Below are positions 53,534 through 63,353 of a stretch of DNA of 63,353 nt, one piece after another; within the stretch, counting starts at the first letter, position 1, and each line of letters begins with the position of its first letter. The stretch lies in the NCBI GenBank assembly GCA_003427395.1, contig BFEA01000213.1:580892-644244 (forward strand), written 5' to 3'. The notes under the pieces are model-generated. The model saw only the letters and a program-made list of their open reading frames with translations, had not been told where the DNA came from and ran no database searches. A program made the position numbers and the translations under genes. This DNA comes from Chara braunii. Taxonomy: Eukaryota > Streptophyta > Charophyceae > Charales > Characeae.

Positions 53534-53998
53534 TTGCGTTACGGTTGCTGGCCAAGCTGGCTCATCAGCGTGAGACTGCCCCAAAGTGGGGCAAGCTCGC
53601 TAAGAAGTTTTGGTACCGGAGTGTCGGACATCAGACTTTCATCGTCAGAGCCAAAGAGTTCCCACCTCGAGGCACACATTGGTGATTACAGACCTGATGA
53701 AGGGGGCAGAAAAGGGAGGATGAAGGGCGCAACTTATGACCAGATTGCTGATTACATTTTTCGTATGGAAAGCTGTTGGAGGGATAACTGGTTGCATGTG
53801 GTGTTTCCCCGCGTCCCTTCAGCCCCCGACAGTGCCCTCTTCGATTTTGATGGATGCAACACTAAGCCCCTCAACGAGAGACGCAGCAAGGACAAAAGGT
53901 GTAAGGATGCGAAAATTAGGAGTGAGATAGCCAAGTCTGGAATCTCAATCACCACTTGCACGCAGAGATATGAGACCGACGAGTCTGTTGCTGCGTGA
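53534..53998 (+). CDS. Unrecognised open frame
   Basis: A 154-residue frame whose second half (DYRPDEGGRKGRMKGATYDQ, MESCWRDNWLHVVFP, DFDGCNTKPLNERRSKDKR) looks protein-like in composition. I do not recognise it. The first part overlaps other open frames. It may be an exon or transposon fragment. Confidence 0.2.
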   Translation: MRYGCWPSWLISVRLPQSGASSLRSFGTGVSDIRLSSSEPKSSHLEAHIGDYRPDEGGRKGRMKGATYDQIADYIFRMESCWRDNWLHVVFPRVPSAPDSALFDFDGCNTKPLNERRSKDKRCKDAKIRSEIAKSGISITTCTQRYETDESVAA

Positions 53999-54304
53999 GT
54001 GACGTTGCTCTCGACGACTACTTCGATTGGGAAACCCATAGAGACCGACTTCACCAAGGATCTGAGTTGACTTTGATCGCTTTGAAGACTGAGACATTGG
54101 ATATCAGGGCGCGGTGACGACGGAGAGCAATTCTACGACGGATCGCTTACGCTCTAGCACGCTACTTGTTGGAAGGAGACTGACCGACCACCCCACATGT
54201 CTGGTGAGCCTACATTAGAGGAGGTTGCAGGGACCTAGAAGGGGAAGGGACCAGTCCCGTATCTTGGGGATGGATACAATCACCTGGTTGGTGCAAACTC
54301 TGCT

Positions 54305-54640
54305 ATGCAGCCTTTCAAGAAGCCGCTCTACGGGGATTGTTTCCTAGAGGTGCCATATGATTATATCTATGGCAAGGGGCGAGTTGAGATTCTGATTGGA
54401 GCGACTGGCGATATTTCATTGGCAAAGTTGTATGACTGGAGCGTCCTAGACGAAGAGATGGCTCGGTGCATGGCCTACATTCTTCAGATCGACCCGGCAG
54501 CCTCATTAGACATAAGTTACGTCGTTCCAGAGTCGATTGTCACCCATGTACTCGATGATGAGGAGCAGTGTGTGCCGGTGGAGTCTCGGACACAACCCAG
54601 CCAACTCACGAGGGGGGTACCACTCATGGTCATCGACTGA
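54305..54640 (+). CDS. Unrecognised open frame
   Basis: A 111-residue frame with alternating hydrophobic pattern (FLEVPYDYIYGKGRVEILIGATGDISL, then MARCMAYILQIDPAASLDISYVV in part). I do not recognise it and see no close repeat of it. No clear splice sites were established around it. Confidence 0.25.
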   Translation: MQPFKKPLYGDCFLEVPYDYIYGKGRVEILIGATGDISLAKLYDWSVLDEEMARCMAYILQIDPAASLDISYVVPESIVTHVLDDEEQCVPVESRTQPSQLTRGVPLMVID

Positions 54641-54930
54641 GGTCAATTCTTCTAGTCACTGCAACGTACATTATTGTCATTATCATTATGACTCTTCAAT
54701 GACTGCAGCCCTCCAATGGGGGCTCCCTGCCTTTCTCGTGTACTACTCTTCAGTCTCGTGTCGCTGGTTATGGTCTTGCAGAGTATGGTTTTTGTTCTCT
54801 TTGTCATGCATGTCTTTCATTCAATGATGCATGATACGAACTGTTATTTTTCCTAATCCTCTTATTCTCTAGGTCACGCTCAGAGCCATCCATGGACTCT
54901 TTAAGACAGGGACTCCTGAGACTCTGAGCC

Positions 54931-55620
54931 TGACTTTTACACGAGGTCAGGCGCAGGCGATCAGCCTGAAAGCCTCACTCTAAGTCGTGTCACCACCGGC
55001 AGGAGGGAATATACTATCTACTCGACTACATTATTGAGAGGGTATTGTAACACATACTTAAATAACCTTAACAAAATCCTGCGTGACAGCCTACCGGTGC
55101 ACCAACCCACTGCACTTGGTCACAGGAGGGACAATGGGACATTGAACCAGATCGTGGAATCGGGGCGCGCTAGTGCGCGCTTACAACCAGATACCGACCT
55201 GTGCTGCAGGTGGAAGCCCAATTGAGGCCGGTGATGAAGAACCGACTATGGAGCCAGGTGAGTCCTCCAACACTGCACTTGACTTTTACACGGGGCCAGG
55301 CGCAGGTGATGAGCCCGAACGCCTCGCTCTAAGTCGTGTCACCATCGGCAGGTGGGAATATACTATCTACTCTACTACATTATTGAGAGAGTATTGTAAT
55401 GCATATAACCTTAACAAAATCTTGCGTGACAGCCCGCCGGTACGCCAACCCACTGCACTTGGTTAAGGGAGGGACACCAGGACATTGAACCCGACCGTGG
55501 AAGCGGTGGGGGCGCGATAGTGCGCGCTTACTACCAGATATTGACCTGTGCTGCAGGTGGAAGGCCTACTGAGGTCGGTGATGAAGACCCAACTCTGGAG
55601 CCAGGTGAGTCCTCAAACAC
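54931..55620. repeat. 349-bp tandem duplication
   Basis: TGACTTTTACACG(A/G)GG begins at 54931 and 55280. Both units share AAGTCGTGTCACCA(C/T)CGGCAGG, AATATACTATCTACTC, CTTAACAAAATC(C/T)TGCGTGACAGCC and GAG(C/G)CAGGTGAGTCCTC. An indel removes a few bases (TTAAATAA area) in unit 2. Each unit ends in CAGGTGAGT, a perfect splice-donor match. Confidence 0.88.
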
Positions 55621-55639
55621 TTCACTTCAACTAAAGCTC

Positions 55640-56497
55640 TTATCTTCCTGTGCTCCCAACTCCCTAGTACTAAATCTAACGGTTCTCCTATAGCATTGTG
55701 CCAGAAGCATCATGTTGAAGTGTGACCTCCAGACACAACATAACTAACTACACCTATTTGAGGTCAATATAGTGCTGGGGCGTCTGGAAAAGGACCCACC
55801 CTACATTTTGGCCTGTGTGATCAGATCTTCGATCAATGCTCCGAGGTGCAGGTTGAAATCCTGGTCCCGACACTTTGGTCTAGAACAGCCTGCCTGGGTC
55901 CATACTGAACGTCCAGGTTTGAGAACAGACAAAAAGGCTGGACCTAAAAACAAAGTGGTCAGGTCCAAACCAAAAAGGCCAGGCGTGAGAAATGGTCGCT
56001 GCGCCTGAACCTGGCCCAGAGTGGAGAAAAGTCGAAATGACACATTCCAGACTGGACAAAACGTGGAATACACAAAAATACTCTGAAATTCAGTGTTGTC
56101 ACGTCGACGGTAGCCGCCCTCCAATTGGTTGGGGGGCGACCAGCCCGATCCACCTGTTGGCACCTCTTGGTTAGCAGCTGGGTGGCACCCCGCATGGAAA
56201 AAAAAAGAAAGAAAAGAAAAGCAAGCAAAACCACAATAACCCCCAAATATTTCCCCCCCATGCCCCCATATCCCCCCCCATAATCCGCCTAACACCCCCA
56301 TACCACCCCCCTCGGACACCCCCATAATCCCGCTAACAACCCCATATCCCCCCCCTTCCCCCCCAATAAATTTCTTGGCGGATTTGGGATGTACTCAACC
56401 CGCAGAGTACATCCCCAAAGTCAGATTAAAAGAAAAATATTAGTGGATGGCTCTCTGTTGACTGGTCGGCTCTACCGGTAGTGTAACACGTGGGAGG

Positions 56498-56500
<3 letters not shown>
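55640..56500. other. Unassigned region with a C-rich tract
   Basis: No gene. From about 56228 to 56362 the plus strand is a loose CCCCCCATA-type array, strongly strand-asymmetric. Confidence 0.5.
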
Positions 56501-56502
<2 letters not shown>

Positions 56503-56567
<65 letters not shown>

Positions 56568-56568
56568 N

Positions 56569-56613
<45 letters not shown>
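56503..56613. repeat. (GA)n microsatellite
   Basis: About 110 bases of GA with one undetermined base at 56568. Translations such as Ser-Leu or Glu-Arg runs are artefacts. Its true length is uncertain in a short-read assembly. Confidence 0.97.
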
Positions 56614-56616
<3 letters not shown>

Positions 56617-57101
56617 GTAGAGGAGACGGAGAAAGAGTGAGAGCACACACACACACTCACTCACTTGACATAACTGACGGACTCGACGGACGCAGACAAA
56701 GTAGCGTAGCCTCAAAGTTGAAATCTTCAATTCTCGATGCCGAAGGGGCAAGTCGCACAAAGCAAGCACAGTAGCTGAAAACTGGTTGCCCGATGGTACG
56801 GGCAGCCGGTGTATATACCGGTTGGCCATGCCAAACGGGGACCGGGTCTGCAATGCCCTGGGCGCGGAACTTCAAAACTGGGATTTTGGGAGTGGCGCCA
56901 AAACAGGGCTGCAGCAGGAAGCAGCGAAAAGGCTGCAGGCGGGCGTGTGGCCCGTAGACCACGGATCGAGCCCTGGTTGGTTCGCAACACTATCCCCTCC
57001 CTCTGAAAGGCAACGTCCCGGTTGCCAAAGTCCTAATGAGAAACTGTGAAGGATGGGACAGGGCCAATCACTGGTCAAAAAAAGGAGAAGGGAGTAATGC
57101 A
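56614..57101. other. Unassigned region
   Basis: No recognisable gene. Frames on both strands are mutual shadows in GC-rich DNA. Confidence 0.3.
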
Positions 57102-57365
57102 AGTAACCGGGTAATCTAACTGATGTTCTATAAGGATGAAGGTATCAATGTTAAGGTAACAGGGTAGTTGGGGTTCTGCAAGGTTGAAGTAACAGGTAAC
57201 AGGGTAATACTAATGATCTTCTACAGGGATGAGGGTAGCAATGTTCAAGTAACAAGGTAATCATATCGAGGTTCTACAGGGGTGAGGGTAGCGATGTTCA
57301 AGTAACATGGCAATCCTATTGAGGTTCTACAAGTAACAGGGTAGTCCTATTAATGTTCTACAAGG
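57102..57365. repeat. Degenerate GTAACAGGGTA minisatellite, about six units
   Basis: GTAAC(A/C)(G/A/T)GG(T/C)A(A/G)T phrases recur at irregular spacing of about 30-53 bases, with GTTCTA(C/T)A(A/G)GG and GATGAGGGTAGC between them. Confidence 0.75.
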
Positions 57366-58030
57366 TTATAGGTGGTCAGGTTTGAGAAAAAGAAAAAGAA
57401 AAATTGTTTGTTCAATGCTAAAGGGCTGGGGTGTCCGAGGGGTCTGGGAAAACAAAGTCGCAGGTCTGTAACAAAGTGTCAAAATGCGAAAAATGTCTTG
57501 AGAAAGGTCTTCGGAGGTCTTGATCAGATCCAGGATAGGTGAGAGAACCGGTCTTCAGCGGCTGCAACAGGTAGTTGTCGAATGTCCAGACTGTAGGAAA
57601 GCAGGAGTACAAGTGTCCAAGGTCCAAGTGAACTGCAAGGAGGTCTGATCCGGTAGCAAGGAAATCGCAGTGCAAAGGTCCAGGTCACATGTCGCTGCTC
57701 CAATAAGTCCGCATGTCCAGATGTCGGCCAAGGAAACAGCATGGTGGCCAAAGCAGCTGCATTATCTTCATGATCATGAGGCAGCAGGCGATCATCCTCT
57801 TGCGCTTGCCATTAGATCCTTTATCGCCGGCGTCACGCAGGTCCACAACGATTGGTCAAGAGAGACGGAGAGTGTGGTAGAGGACAGAGGGGAAGGACTA
57901 GGCTGAGGCAAGGGCAGATCAGACAGCGAGAGATCAAGATCAAGGGTAGGGGATAGGCTGGGTTCAGGGTGTGTGTGTGTAGAGTAGGTATGTATGAGTC
58001 GAGGCATAGGCAAGTAGATCACTATGATAC
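57366..58030. other. Likely 3' flank or LTR of the minus-strand element, not resolved
   Basis: No gene. The chromodomain frame of the minus-strand element ends at 58031, so its 3' untranslated region and LTR should lie here, but the matching 5' LTR is outside the window and no limits can be set. Confidence 0.35.
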
Positions 58031-58142
58031 CTAGTGGGTACAATCATAGGCACTGACAAGTTTCATGGTGTTCTTTAGATTTGCAAAGGGTTCCCATGTT
58101 GATTCTTCATCTGGGTATCCAGTCCATTTTACTTTGTATTAT
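58031..58142 (-). pseudogene. Chromodomain at the integrase C-terminus
   Basis: Below the end of the long integrase frame, a different frame reads YKVKWTGYPDEESTWEP, FANLKN and VSAYDC before a stop at 58031. This is a clear chromodomain (Y-x-V-K-W-x-G-Y, then S-T-W-E-P). It is separated from the upstream part by a stop and a frameshift near 58142. It would bind modified histone tails and guide integration. Confidence 0.85.
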
Positions 58143-59229
58143 GTGATAGGCTCGGGGTGGTTGGATACTTGAGTTGTTCTACGGCCGATGATTCCACGGA
58201 GAATTCAGGACCAGTGGGAAGCATGATAGGTGCTGGACGAGGATGAGGGCGGTCAGAGAACTGAGGCGGCGATTCGTGGAATTCTTTTAAGTTTTCTACA
58301 TGGAAGATAGGATGGACACGGTTCATGTCACAGGGGAGTTGGAGCTTGGAGTTTACAGCGGATGTTTTTTCAATGATGGGGAATGGACCGAGCCACTCGT
58401 TCGAGAGTTTCTTGGACAAGCCTTGTTCGGGATCAAAGCGTTTGGCGGAGAGCCAGACTTTGGCCCCAGCATGGAAAGCGACGTCACGACAATGTTTGTT
58501 CGTTTGCTTGGCTTGTTGTTCCCGAGTTCCTTGAATAAATTCGGCGGCTTCTCTTAGGAGGCGGTTCATTGTGGCAACCCATTCATTGAGAGAGGGGCAA
58601 GGAGTAGATGGGTTGAGCTGCGAGGGGAGCAAGAAGTCAGAGAGCAAGCGAGGATGGTAGCCAAGGTCGAGGTGAAAAGGAGACATGCCAGTGGAGGGGC
58701 AAACAGCGTTGTTGTAGGCGATCTCGGCAGCCAAGAGGAGCTGGTCCCAGATGTGCTGTTGGGGATGACAATACTTCCGGAGGATGCGTTGGAGAGTATC
58801 GTTCATCTTCTTTGTCTAACCATCAGTCTGGGGGTGGAAGGCGGTGCTGTACTCGAGGGTGGTCCCATTTTCCTTCAAGAGGTTTCTCCAGAACTGTGAG
58901 AGGAATCGGGAGTCACGATCGCTGATGATGTTTTCAGGGAGACCATGATGACGAGCGACGTGGTCGAAGAAGAGTTTGGCGACGTCCTTGGCTTGGCAGG
59001 GGGTGGTGCAAGGGATGAAATGGGCGCACTTGGTAAGGCGGCAGACAACGACGTAGATGCAATCGTGACCATGTTCGGTCATGGGGACCACAAACGAAGT
59101 CCATGGAGACAAATTGCCAGCGGTGGGTGGGTATGGGGAGAGACTGGAGTTTGCCAGCTTTGGCCTGGTTGGAGGGATTGACGACTTGGCAAGTAGGGCA
59201 AGAACGAATGTAGGCTTTGACGTCCGCAA
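58129..59229 (-). pseudogene. Integrase catalytic core and GPY/F module
   Basis: Frame 58816-59229 holds CRLTKCAHFIPC and HHGLPENIISDRDSRFLSQFW (second catalytic Asp), ending HPQTDG and a TAG where Gln is expected. Frame 58129-58806 continues after the stop: TKKMNDTLQRILRKY, where the conserved Glu (T-E-x-x-N) is Lys, then WDQLLLAAEIAYNNAVCPSTGMSPF, VWLSAKRF and SKKLSNEWLGPFPIIEK with HPIFHVENLKEF. The first catalytic Asp (SMDFVCGPHD) is in a third frame near 59095. Loss of the Glu would by itself stop integration. Confidence 0.85.
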
Positions 59230-59905
59230 GAAGCGAGTGCCAGTAGAGTCTCACAGTCAGGCAGGCTTTGACCACTGGTAACGGGAGATATTGTCAAAGG
59301 TTTTTTGGAAACCGAGGTGTCCGACAATCTTGGCGTCGTGGTGCTCAACCAAGAACTTGGTACGGAGACCACGGACGGAAGGGATGCAAAGGCGGCAGGT
59401 TCCTTTGGTGTCGATGTAGAGGAGATGGTCGATGAGGGAGTAGTTAGGGACAATGTCAATGTCGCGGAGTTTCATTTAGGTAGGGTCATGGTCATGGGGA
59501 CCACAGACGAAGTCCATGGAGACAAATTGCCTGCTGTGGGTGGGTATGGGGAAAGACTGGAGTTTGCCAGCTTTCACTTGGTTGGAGGGATTGACGACTT
59601 GGCAAGTAGGGCAACAACGGATGTAGGCTTTGACGTCCGCAAGAAGCGAGTGCCAGTAGAGTCTCACAGTCAGGCAGGCTTTGACCACTAGTAACGGGAG
59701 ATATTGTCAAAGGTTTTTTGGAAACCGAGGTGTCCAACAATCTTGGCGTCGTGGTGCTCAACCAAGAACTTGGTACGGAGACCATGGACGGAAGGGATGC
59801 AAAGGCGGCAGGTTCCTTTGGTGTCGATGTAGAGGAGATGGTCGATGAGGGAGTAGTCAAGGACAATGTCAAGGTCGCGGATTTTGGTGTAGGTAGGGGC
59901 GAAGT
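59080..59905 (-). repeat. 413-bp tandem duplication of the integrase zinc-binding region
   Basis: ATGGGGACCACA begins at 59081 and 59494; both units run through GTCCATGGAGACAAATTGCC, TTTGACGTCCGCAAGAAGCG, GGGAGATATTGTCAAAGG and GATGCAAAGGCGGCAGG. Each encodes KFLVEHHDAKIVGHLGFQKT, LLADVKAYIR(S/C)CPTCQVVNP and SMDFVCGPHD in pieces. They are nearly identical. Confidence 0.92.
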
Positions 59906-60134
59906 CGGGGCAGGAGGCGTGGCCATGGGTGAAACGATGCCAAAGAGATTGAGGGAGGTTGATATGAGTCATGGCAGTGAAGACTTTCTCAGGGGGCTTG
60001 TGATCGGGTCGGCGAGAGAGGGTATCGACAACACGGTTGGTCTTGCCGGGAGTATGGCAGATGGTGAAGGTAAATTGGGCGAGAGTCCAGCCAGCGAACC
60101 TAACGAGGGGTGATATCCTTTTTGATGAGGACAC
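59688..60134 (-). pseudogene. RNase H end and start of integrase
   Basis: The frame contains LVRFAGWTLAQFTFTICHTPGKTNRVVDTLSRRPD, the conserved end of Ty3-type RNase H with its A/V-D-x-L-S-R motif, then HLLYIDTKGTCRLCIP and KFLVEHHDAKIVGHLGFQKT, the HH half of the HHCC domain. Confidence 0.82.
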
Positions 60135-60239
60135 TGGAGACGACAGTGTTGTCGGTGCGAATCGTGAGTACTAGCCATCGAGTTAAGGTCGTCAAACTTT
60201 GAAGGCATAGATGACGGCGAGGAGTTCCTTCTCATTGGA

Positions 60240-60580
60240 TGGATAGTTCATCTCATCAGCGATGAGCTTCTTAGTCACGAATGCGATACGGTACGCGCCG
60301 GGAGGTGCTTCGGATCGTGCGGGGGAATCCTTGATGGTGGGGGGGTCATGAGGGAAATGTTGGGATAGAACGGCACCGAGGGCAACGTCCGAAGCGTCGG
60401 TGGTACCGTAGAAGTCGCGAGAAGGGTTGGCGATCTTGAGAACAGGGGCAATAGTGATGAGGTGTTAGAGTTTGTCAAAGGCAGCTTGGTGGCGTTCGGT
60501 CCATGTGAAGGACTCGGTGGTGCGGGTGAGCTCATGGAGTGGATAAGTGGTGTCGGAGAAGTTTTGGATGAAGGGGCGGT
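60240..60580 (-). pseudogene. RNase H N-terminal part
   Basis: In a frame different from the RT, with one stop at about 60467, the sequence reads IANPSRDFYGTTDASDVALGAVLSQ, with the first catalytic Asp, then PPGAYRIAFVTKKLIADEMNYPSNEKELLAVIYAFKV with the Glu. These motifs are unambiguous although no long open frame covers them. Confidence 0.78.
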
Positions 60581-60585
60581 AGTTA

Positions 60586-61529
60586 AAAGTCCAATGAATG
60601 ACCGAAGTTGGAGCAAGGTGGTGGGATGAGGGAACTGGACGAGAGCGGCGACCTTCGAGGGATCCACACGGATACCATCAACAGAGACAATGTGGCCAAG
60701 GTATTCCACGCTCGAGGTGGGAAAAGTACATTTGCTAAGCTTAGCGTAGAACTTTTGCTCGTGGAGGATGGAGAATACCTTTTCGATGTGCTGAAGGTGA
60801 GACTCGAAGGTGGGACTGAAGACAAGATTGTCGTTGAGGTAGATTACGACACAGACTTCGAGGAGATCGCGGAAGATGTGGCTCATGATGGACTGGAAGG
60901 TCGCTGGGGCATTTGTGAGGCCGGAAGGCATCACTAGGAACTCGTAATGCCCGAAGCGAGAGCGGAAGGCGGTCTTATGGGTATCTTCCTCGCAAATACT
61001 GATCTGGTGCAAGTCGATGCGAAGGTCAATCTTGGTGAAGTAGTTGGCTCTGCGGAGGCGATCAAGAAGTTCAAATATATCTGGGGGAGCGGATACTTAT
61101 TCATGATCGTGATCAGGTTCACAAGGCGCGGTAGTCTGTGCACATGCGGAGCTTCGAGGTGCCGCCGTTTTTGACGAAGAGACAGCTGGTTCCGAAGGGG
61201 GATGAGCTAGGCTTAATGAATCCTTTTTCAAGGAGTTCATTGATCTCCCGCTTCATCTCTTCGGCCGCGGGGACGGAGAGTTGGTACGGAGGGCAGCAAG
61301 GAGGAGAATGATCGGGTTCAAGGTCGATGGTGTGAGATATACCGCGATCGGGTGGCAAGCCGACAGGCAAGGACTCGGGGAAGACGTCCTCGAATTCTGA
61401 GAGGAGAGAGGTGATGCAAGGGTCGGATGCGAGGGCTTGGTCGGGTTTATCTGTTGGAATGAAGTCCTCGGGACGCTCGCGGTCGATGACAAGGCAATAG
61501 CAGGTGGAGTCAGGGTGTTGGCGAGACAT
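60586..61529 (-). pseudogene. Reverse transcriptase of the minus-strand chromovirus
   Basis: Frame 61119-61529 has FEDVFPESLPVGLPPDRG, HTIDLEPDHSPPCCPPYQLS and FIKPSSSPFGTSCLFVKNGG then LRMCTDYRAL. After a frameshift, frame 60275-61012 has EDTHKTAFRSRFGHYEFLVMP, GLTNAPATFQSIMSHIFRD and the active site VVIYLNDNLVF, where YLDD has become YLND, then LSKCTFPTSSVEYLGHIV and LRSFIGL. The frame is lost again at about 60586. Confidence 0.85.
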
Positions 61530-61960
61530 GTAGAGGAATTGGTGGGGGGAGACAAGGGGTGGGGTGGTAGGGGGAAGAATGCAAGGGATGTCAAAGTAGA
61601 AGAGAGGCGAACAAAAGAGGGATAGAAAGAGTAGGGCGTGTAGCGATCAACCAAATAGTTCCCAGGACGACGTCGCACATGAGGTGAGGGATGTCGTCAG
61701 GAGGGGGGCAGGCGGAGTAAACTGTGACGCCCGAGTGTCATCCGGTGGGGTATGCGTCACCGAAGGTGGGGGTGGCAGACGGATCGTCAATGCCAATAGA
61801 GGGGCCGGTTGACTAGTTGTCAATGTACGGGCGGGGTCACGATAGGCAAGGGGCGGTGTTCATGTGTGGGAGGGTCCTGATGTCGTGGATGGTGGGTTAG
61901 CGGACACGACGGGCTGAGGTCCCGTGGAGCGGGGAGCCTGTCGGGTGAACTGGCCAACTT
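61530..61960 (-). pseudogene. Protease remnant
   Basis: Minus-strand translation just above RT includes MCDVVLGTIWL, fitting the I/L-L-G motif of retropepsins, followed by a Pro-rich linker. The active-site Asp loop was not found in an open frame. Confidence 0.45.
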
Positions 61961-62015
61961 TGGGGCAGCTGGTTTGCTGGTGGCCCAACTGACGACACCA
62001 ACAACAACCATTGTT
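61960..62015 (-). pseudogene. Gag CCHC zinc knuckle
   Basis: In a short frame: CCWCRQLGHQQTSC, a perfect CX2CX4HX4C knuckle that is not part of any long open frame. The long frames over it are shadows. Confidence 0.85.
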
Positions 62016-62199
62016 GGTTTGGAGGTAGGCACGTTCCTCCAGAGGCGAGCTTCGTTAAGCGGGGGGGCGAAGTGGAAGAAGATATGCGAGCCTGGCGGTT
62101 CCCACACTCCATCCTGAGGAGATGGATGGTGTTGACTTCTTGGGTGAAAGATGAGGGGTCGGTAGAGGTGGACTCAATGTCGGGGTCGGGTGTGGAGAA

Positions 62200-63293
62200 C
62201 TAATTCGATATCATGGTGGAGGTGTCGTTGGAAGCAATGCTGTGGAAGAAACGTGTCCGGGAAGGGACAGAGGGGACGACTGCCTTGTGAGTTGAAAGTA
62301 GACTGTCGATGTGGAGAATGCGGGAGAGAAGATCAGATAAGTTTGTGGTGGGTTCGTGGACAAGGGTGGCGGTGATTTCGTGGTTGGAGACTCGCTTGAG
62401 GCGGGAGATGAAAGTGTCGTTGGCGATCAGATGGATGGGGATATGCTGTCGTAGTGAGCGGACATATTGGACGTAGCAATCGATGGGGCCGTTTTGGCGA
62501 ACGCGACAGACTTGGTCGATGTAATCATCGACGTCCTTTTGTGTACGGAATTTGGCGATAATCAGCATAACCCACTCAAGGAAGGAGTATGAGGGCTGAG
62601 GGCTGGCCGCTTAGTTGGCGGTTGGCGGCTTCGATGAGCCACCAGCGGGCGGAGTTGGCGGGGAATCTTGCACCGGCTATGGGTAGTCAGTGGACGACGA
62701 TGATGGTGTGGAGATGTCGACGACGACGACGACGACGGGCTTGTTGGAGTTGACTAAGGAAGAGAGATATATCCTCATTGGGGTTACCGGAAAAGGTTGG
62801 AATGTCGTGGGCCCGGAATGTGCGAGTGATTTCGCCATAACTCGGGACGTGGGTAGCGAGTGCGTTGAAGTCCAGGGTGGGCCACGAGTTAATGAGGTGG
62901 GTGCAGTCCTGTTGGGGGTTTGTCAGAAGGAGGGCAATCGGGGGATGCTGGGGGAGAGCGGGGTATGACATGGCAGTTACCTGGGAGTAGGTGGGCATCC
63001 GAAAAGTGTGATGATGGATGAGGTAGAGATGGGTTGTGAGAGGGGAGGTGTGGATACGGATTGGCTGCCGAGGGACGGGGCGACAATGGGGTAATGAGGG
63101 GGTTGGACGAGGGAGGAGGTGGATGGGACACGCCGGTGGTGACCGTTGGGATGGGGGTGGTGGAGGCTGGGGGGGTGGATGGTTCAGCGGTGGAAGTGGA
63201 GGTAGCAGAGGTAGAAGTCGGACTGAAAGTGGGAGGACGACGACGTGGTGGCAGATTAGAACCCGACGTAGAAGGGCGCGGGGGGAAGGTCAA
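62200..63293 (-). pseudogene. gag of the minus-strand chromovirus
   Basis: Frame 62200-62568 has LIIAKFRTQKDVDDYIDQVCRV, VRQNGPIDCYVQYVRSLRQHIP and LVHEPTTNLSDLLSRILHID, a typical Ty3 gag C-terminal capsid region. Frame 62687-62998 has VPSYGEITRTFRAHDIPTFSGNPNEDISLFLSQLQQARR, the capsid start (F-x-G-N). Upstream to 63293 is Pro/Ser/Thr-rich. A frameshift or stop lies between each part. Confidence 0.72.
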
Positions 63294-63353
63294 GGTGGGA
63301 GTGCGAAGGTAGGGGGAGTTGGGATCGTCGGAGGGAGTTTGGGGGGGGGGGGG
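63294..63353. other. Window end with G-run
   Basis: The last 13 or so bases are G. A homopolymer at a contig edge often marks where assembly stopped. Confidence 0.7.

Larger units (their letters stand above)
58031..63293 (-). mobile_element. Ty3/gypsy chromovirus on the minus strand, incomplete at the right edge
   Basis: Reading leftward from 63.3 kb: gag, CCHC knuckle, protease remnant, RT, RNase H, integrase with a duplicated zinc-binding region, GPY module and chromodomain. The order is that of a chromovirus. Every domain has stops or frameshifts. The 5' part runs to the right edge, where the window ends in a G-run, so the 5' LTR is not visible. Confidence 0.85.

Noticed and set aside
53694-53720. 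CCTGATGAAGGG...AGAAAAGG as a second hammerhead
   Set aside because: No pairing for stem II between the two core motifs and no stem I or III.
56426-56853. Long Ser-Leu or Glu-Arg frames
   Set aside because: Translations of the (GA)n microsatellite.
57180-57215. TAACAGGGTAAT resembling part of the I-SceI homing site
   Set aside because: Only 12 of 18 bases match and the phrase is one unit of a degenerate minisatellite; no homing endonuclease gene is visible.
61253-61678. 141-residue minus-strand frame
   Set aside because: The RT motifs lie in the overlapping frame 61119-61529; this one is its shadow.

Overview
This window looks like a piece of a large, repeat-rich eukaryotic genome, most likely a land plant or other streptophyte, in a draft short-read assembly. 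I cannot name the species. The reasons are: at least five separate remnants of Ty3/gypsy-type LTR retrotransposons, two of them with chromodomain-like C-termini; tRNA-derived repeat fragments with RNA polymerase III B-box motifs; many minisatellites and microsatellites; and no compact gene order, operons or ribosome-binding sites. Two N gaps and a complete Nextera mate-pair junction adapter left in the sequence (23359-23396) show that it is a scaffold with at least one suspect join. I found no intact single-copy host gene that I recognise.

Layout. 1-2.3 kb: AT-rich DNA with a large foldback structure, GC-rich palindromic boxes built on CCGAACG/CGTTCGG, and the first copy of a repeat that carries a hammerhead ribozyme (minus strand, 1473-1532). 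2.4 kb: a tRNA-Asp(GUC)-like sequence. 3.0-6.1 kb: a decayed Ty3-type fragment (minus strand), with a 530-bp tandem duplication upstream of it that may be gag-like. 9.1-14.4 kb: a second, different Ty3-type lineage on the minus strand, very decayed. 14.4-24 kb: mostly unassigned DNA with short tandem repeats, a SINE-like tRNA-derived segment, the adapter and the large gap. 24.18-33.22 kb: the best-preserved element, a complete LTR retrotransposon (LTR, gag, protease, RT, RNase H, integrase, chromodomain-like end, polypurine tract, LTR) with nonsense and frameshift damage. 34.4-41.6 kb: a chimera of two other Ty3-type elements. 42.3-44.5 kb: a decayed relative of the 24-33 kb element. 44.8-58 kb: unassigned DNA, tandem repeats, and a tandem pair of the ribozyme repeat (48.99-49.49 kb). 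58.0-63.3 kb: a further chromodomain-bearing Ty3-type element on the minus strand, running off the right edge.

The most interesting signal is the ribozyme repeat. On the minus strand two copies fold by eye into a complete type III hammerhead: three helices, the CUGAUGA and GAA core, and a GUU cleavage site. The copies lie in TA microsatellite, one as a lone monomer and one as a tandem array with a 397-bp period whose second member is truncated. This is how retrozymes or non-autonomous Penelope-like elements would look: small RNAs that process themselves by self-cleavage and are copied back by a partner reverse transcriptase. A second theme is that three unrelated pol genes here each carry an internal tandem duplication of their catalytic region, and that several conserved codons have decayed by C-to-T or G-to-A type changes.
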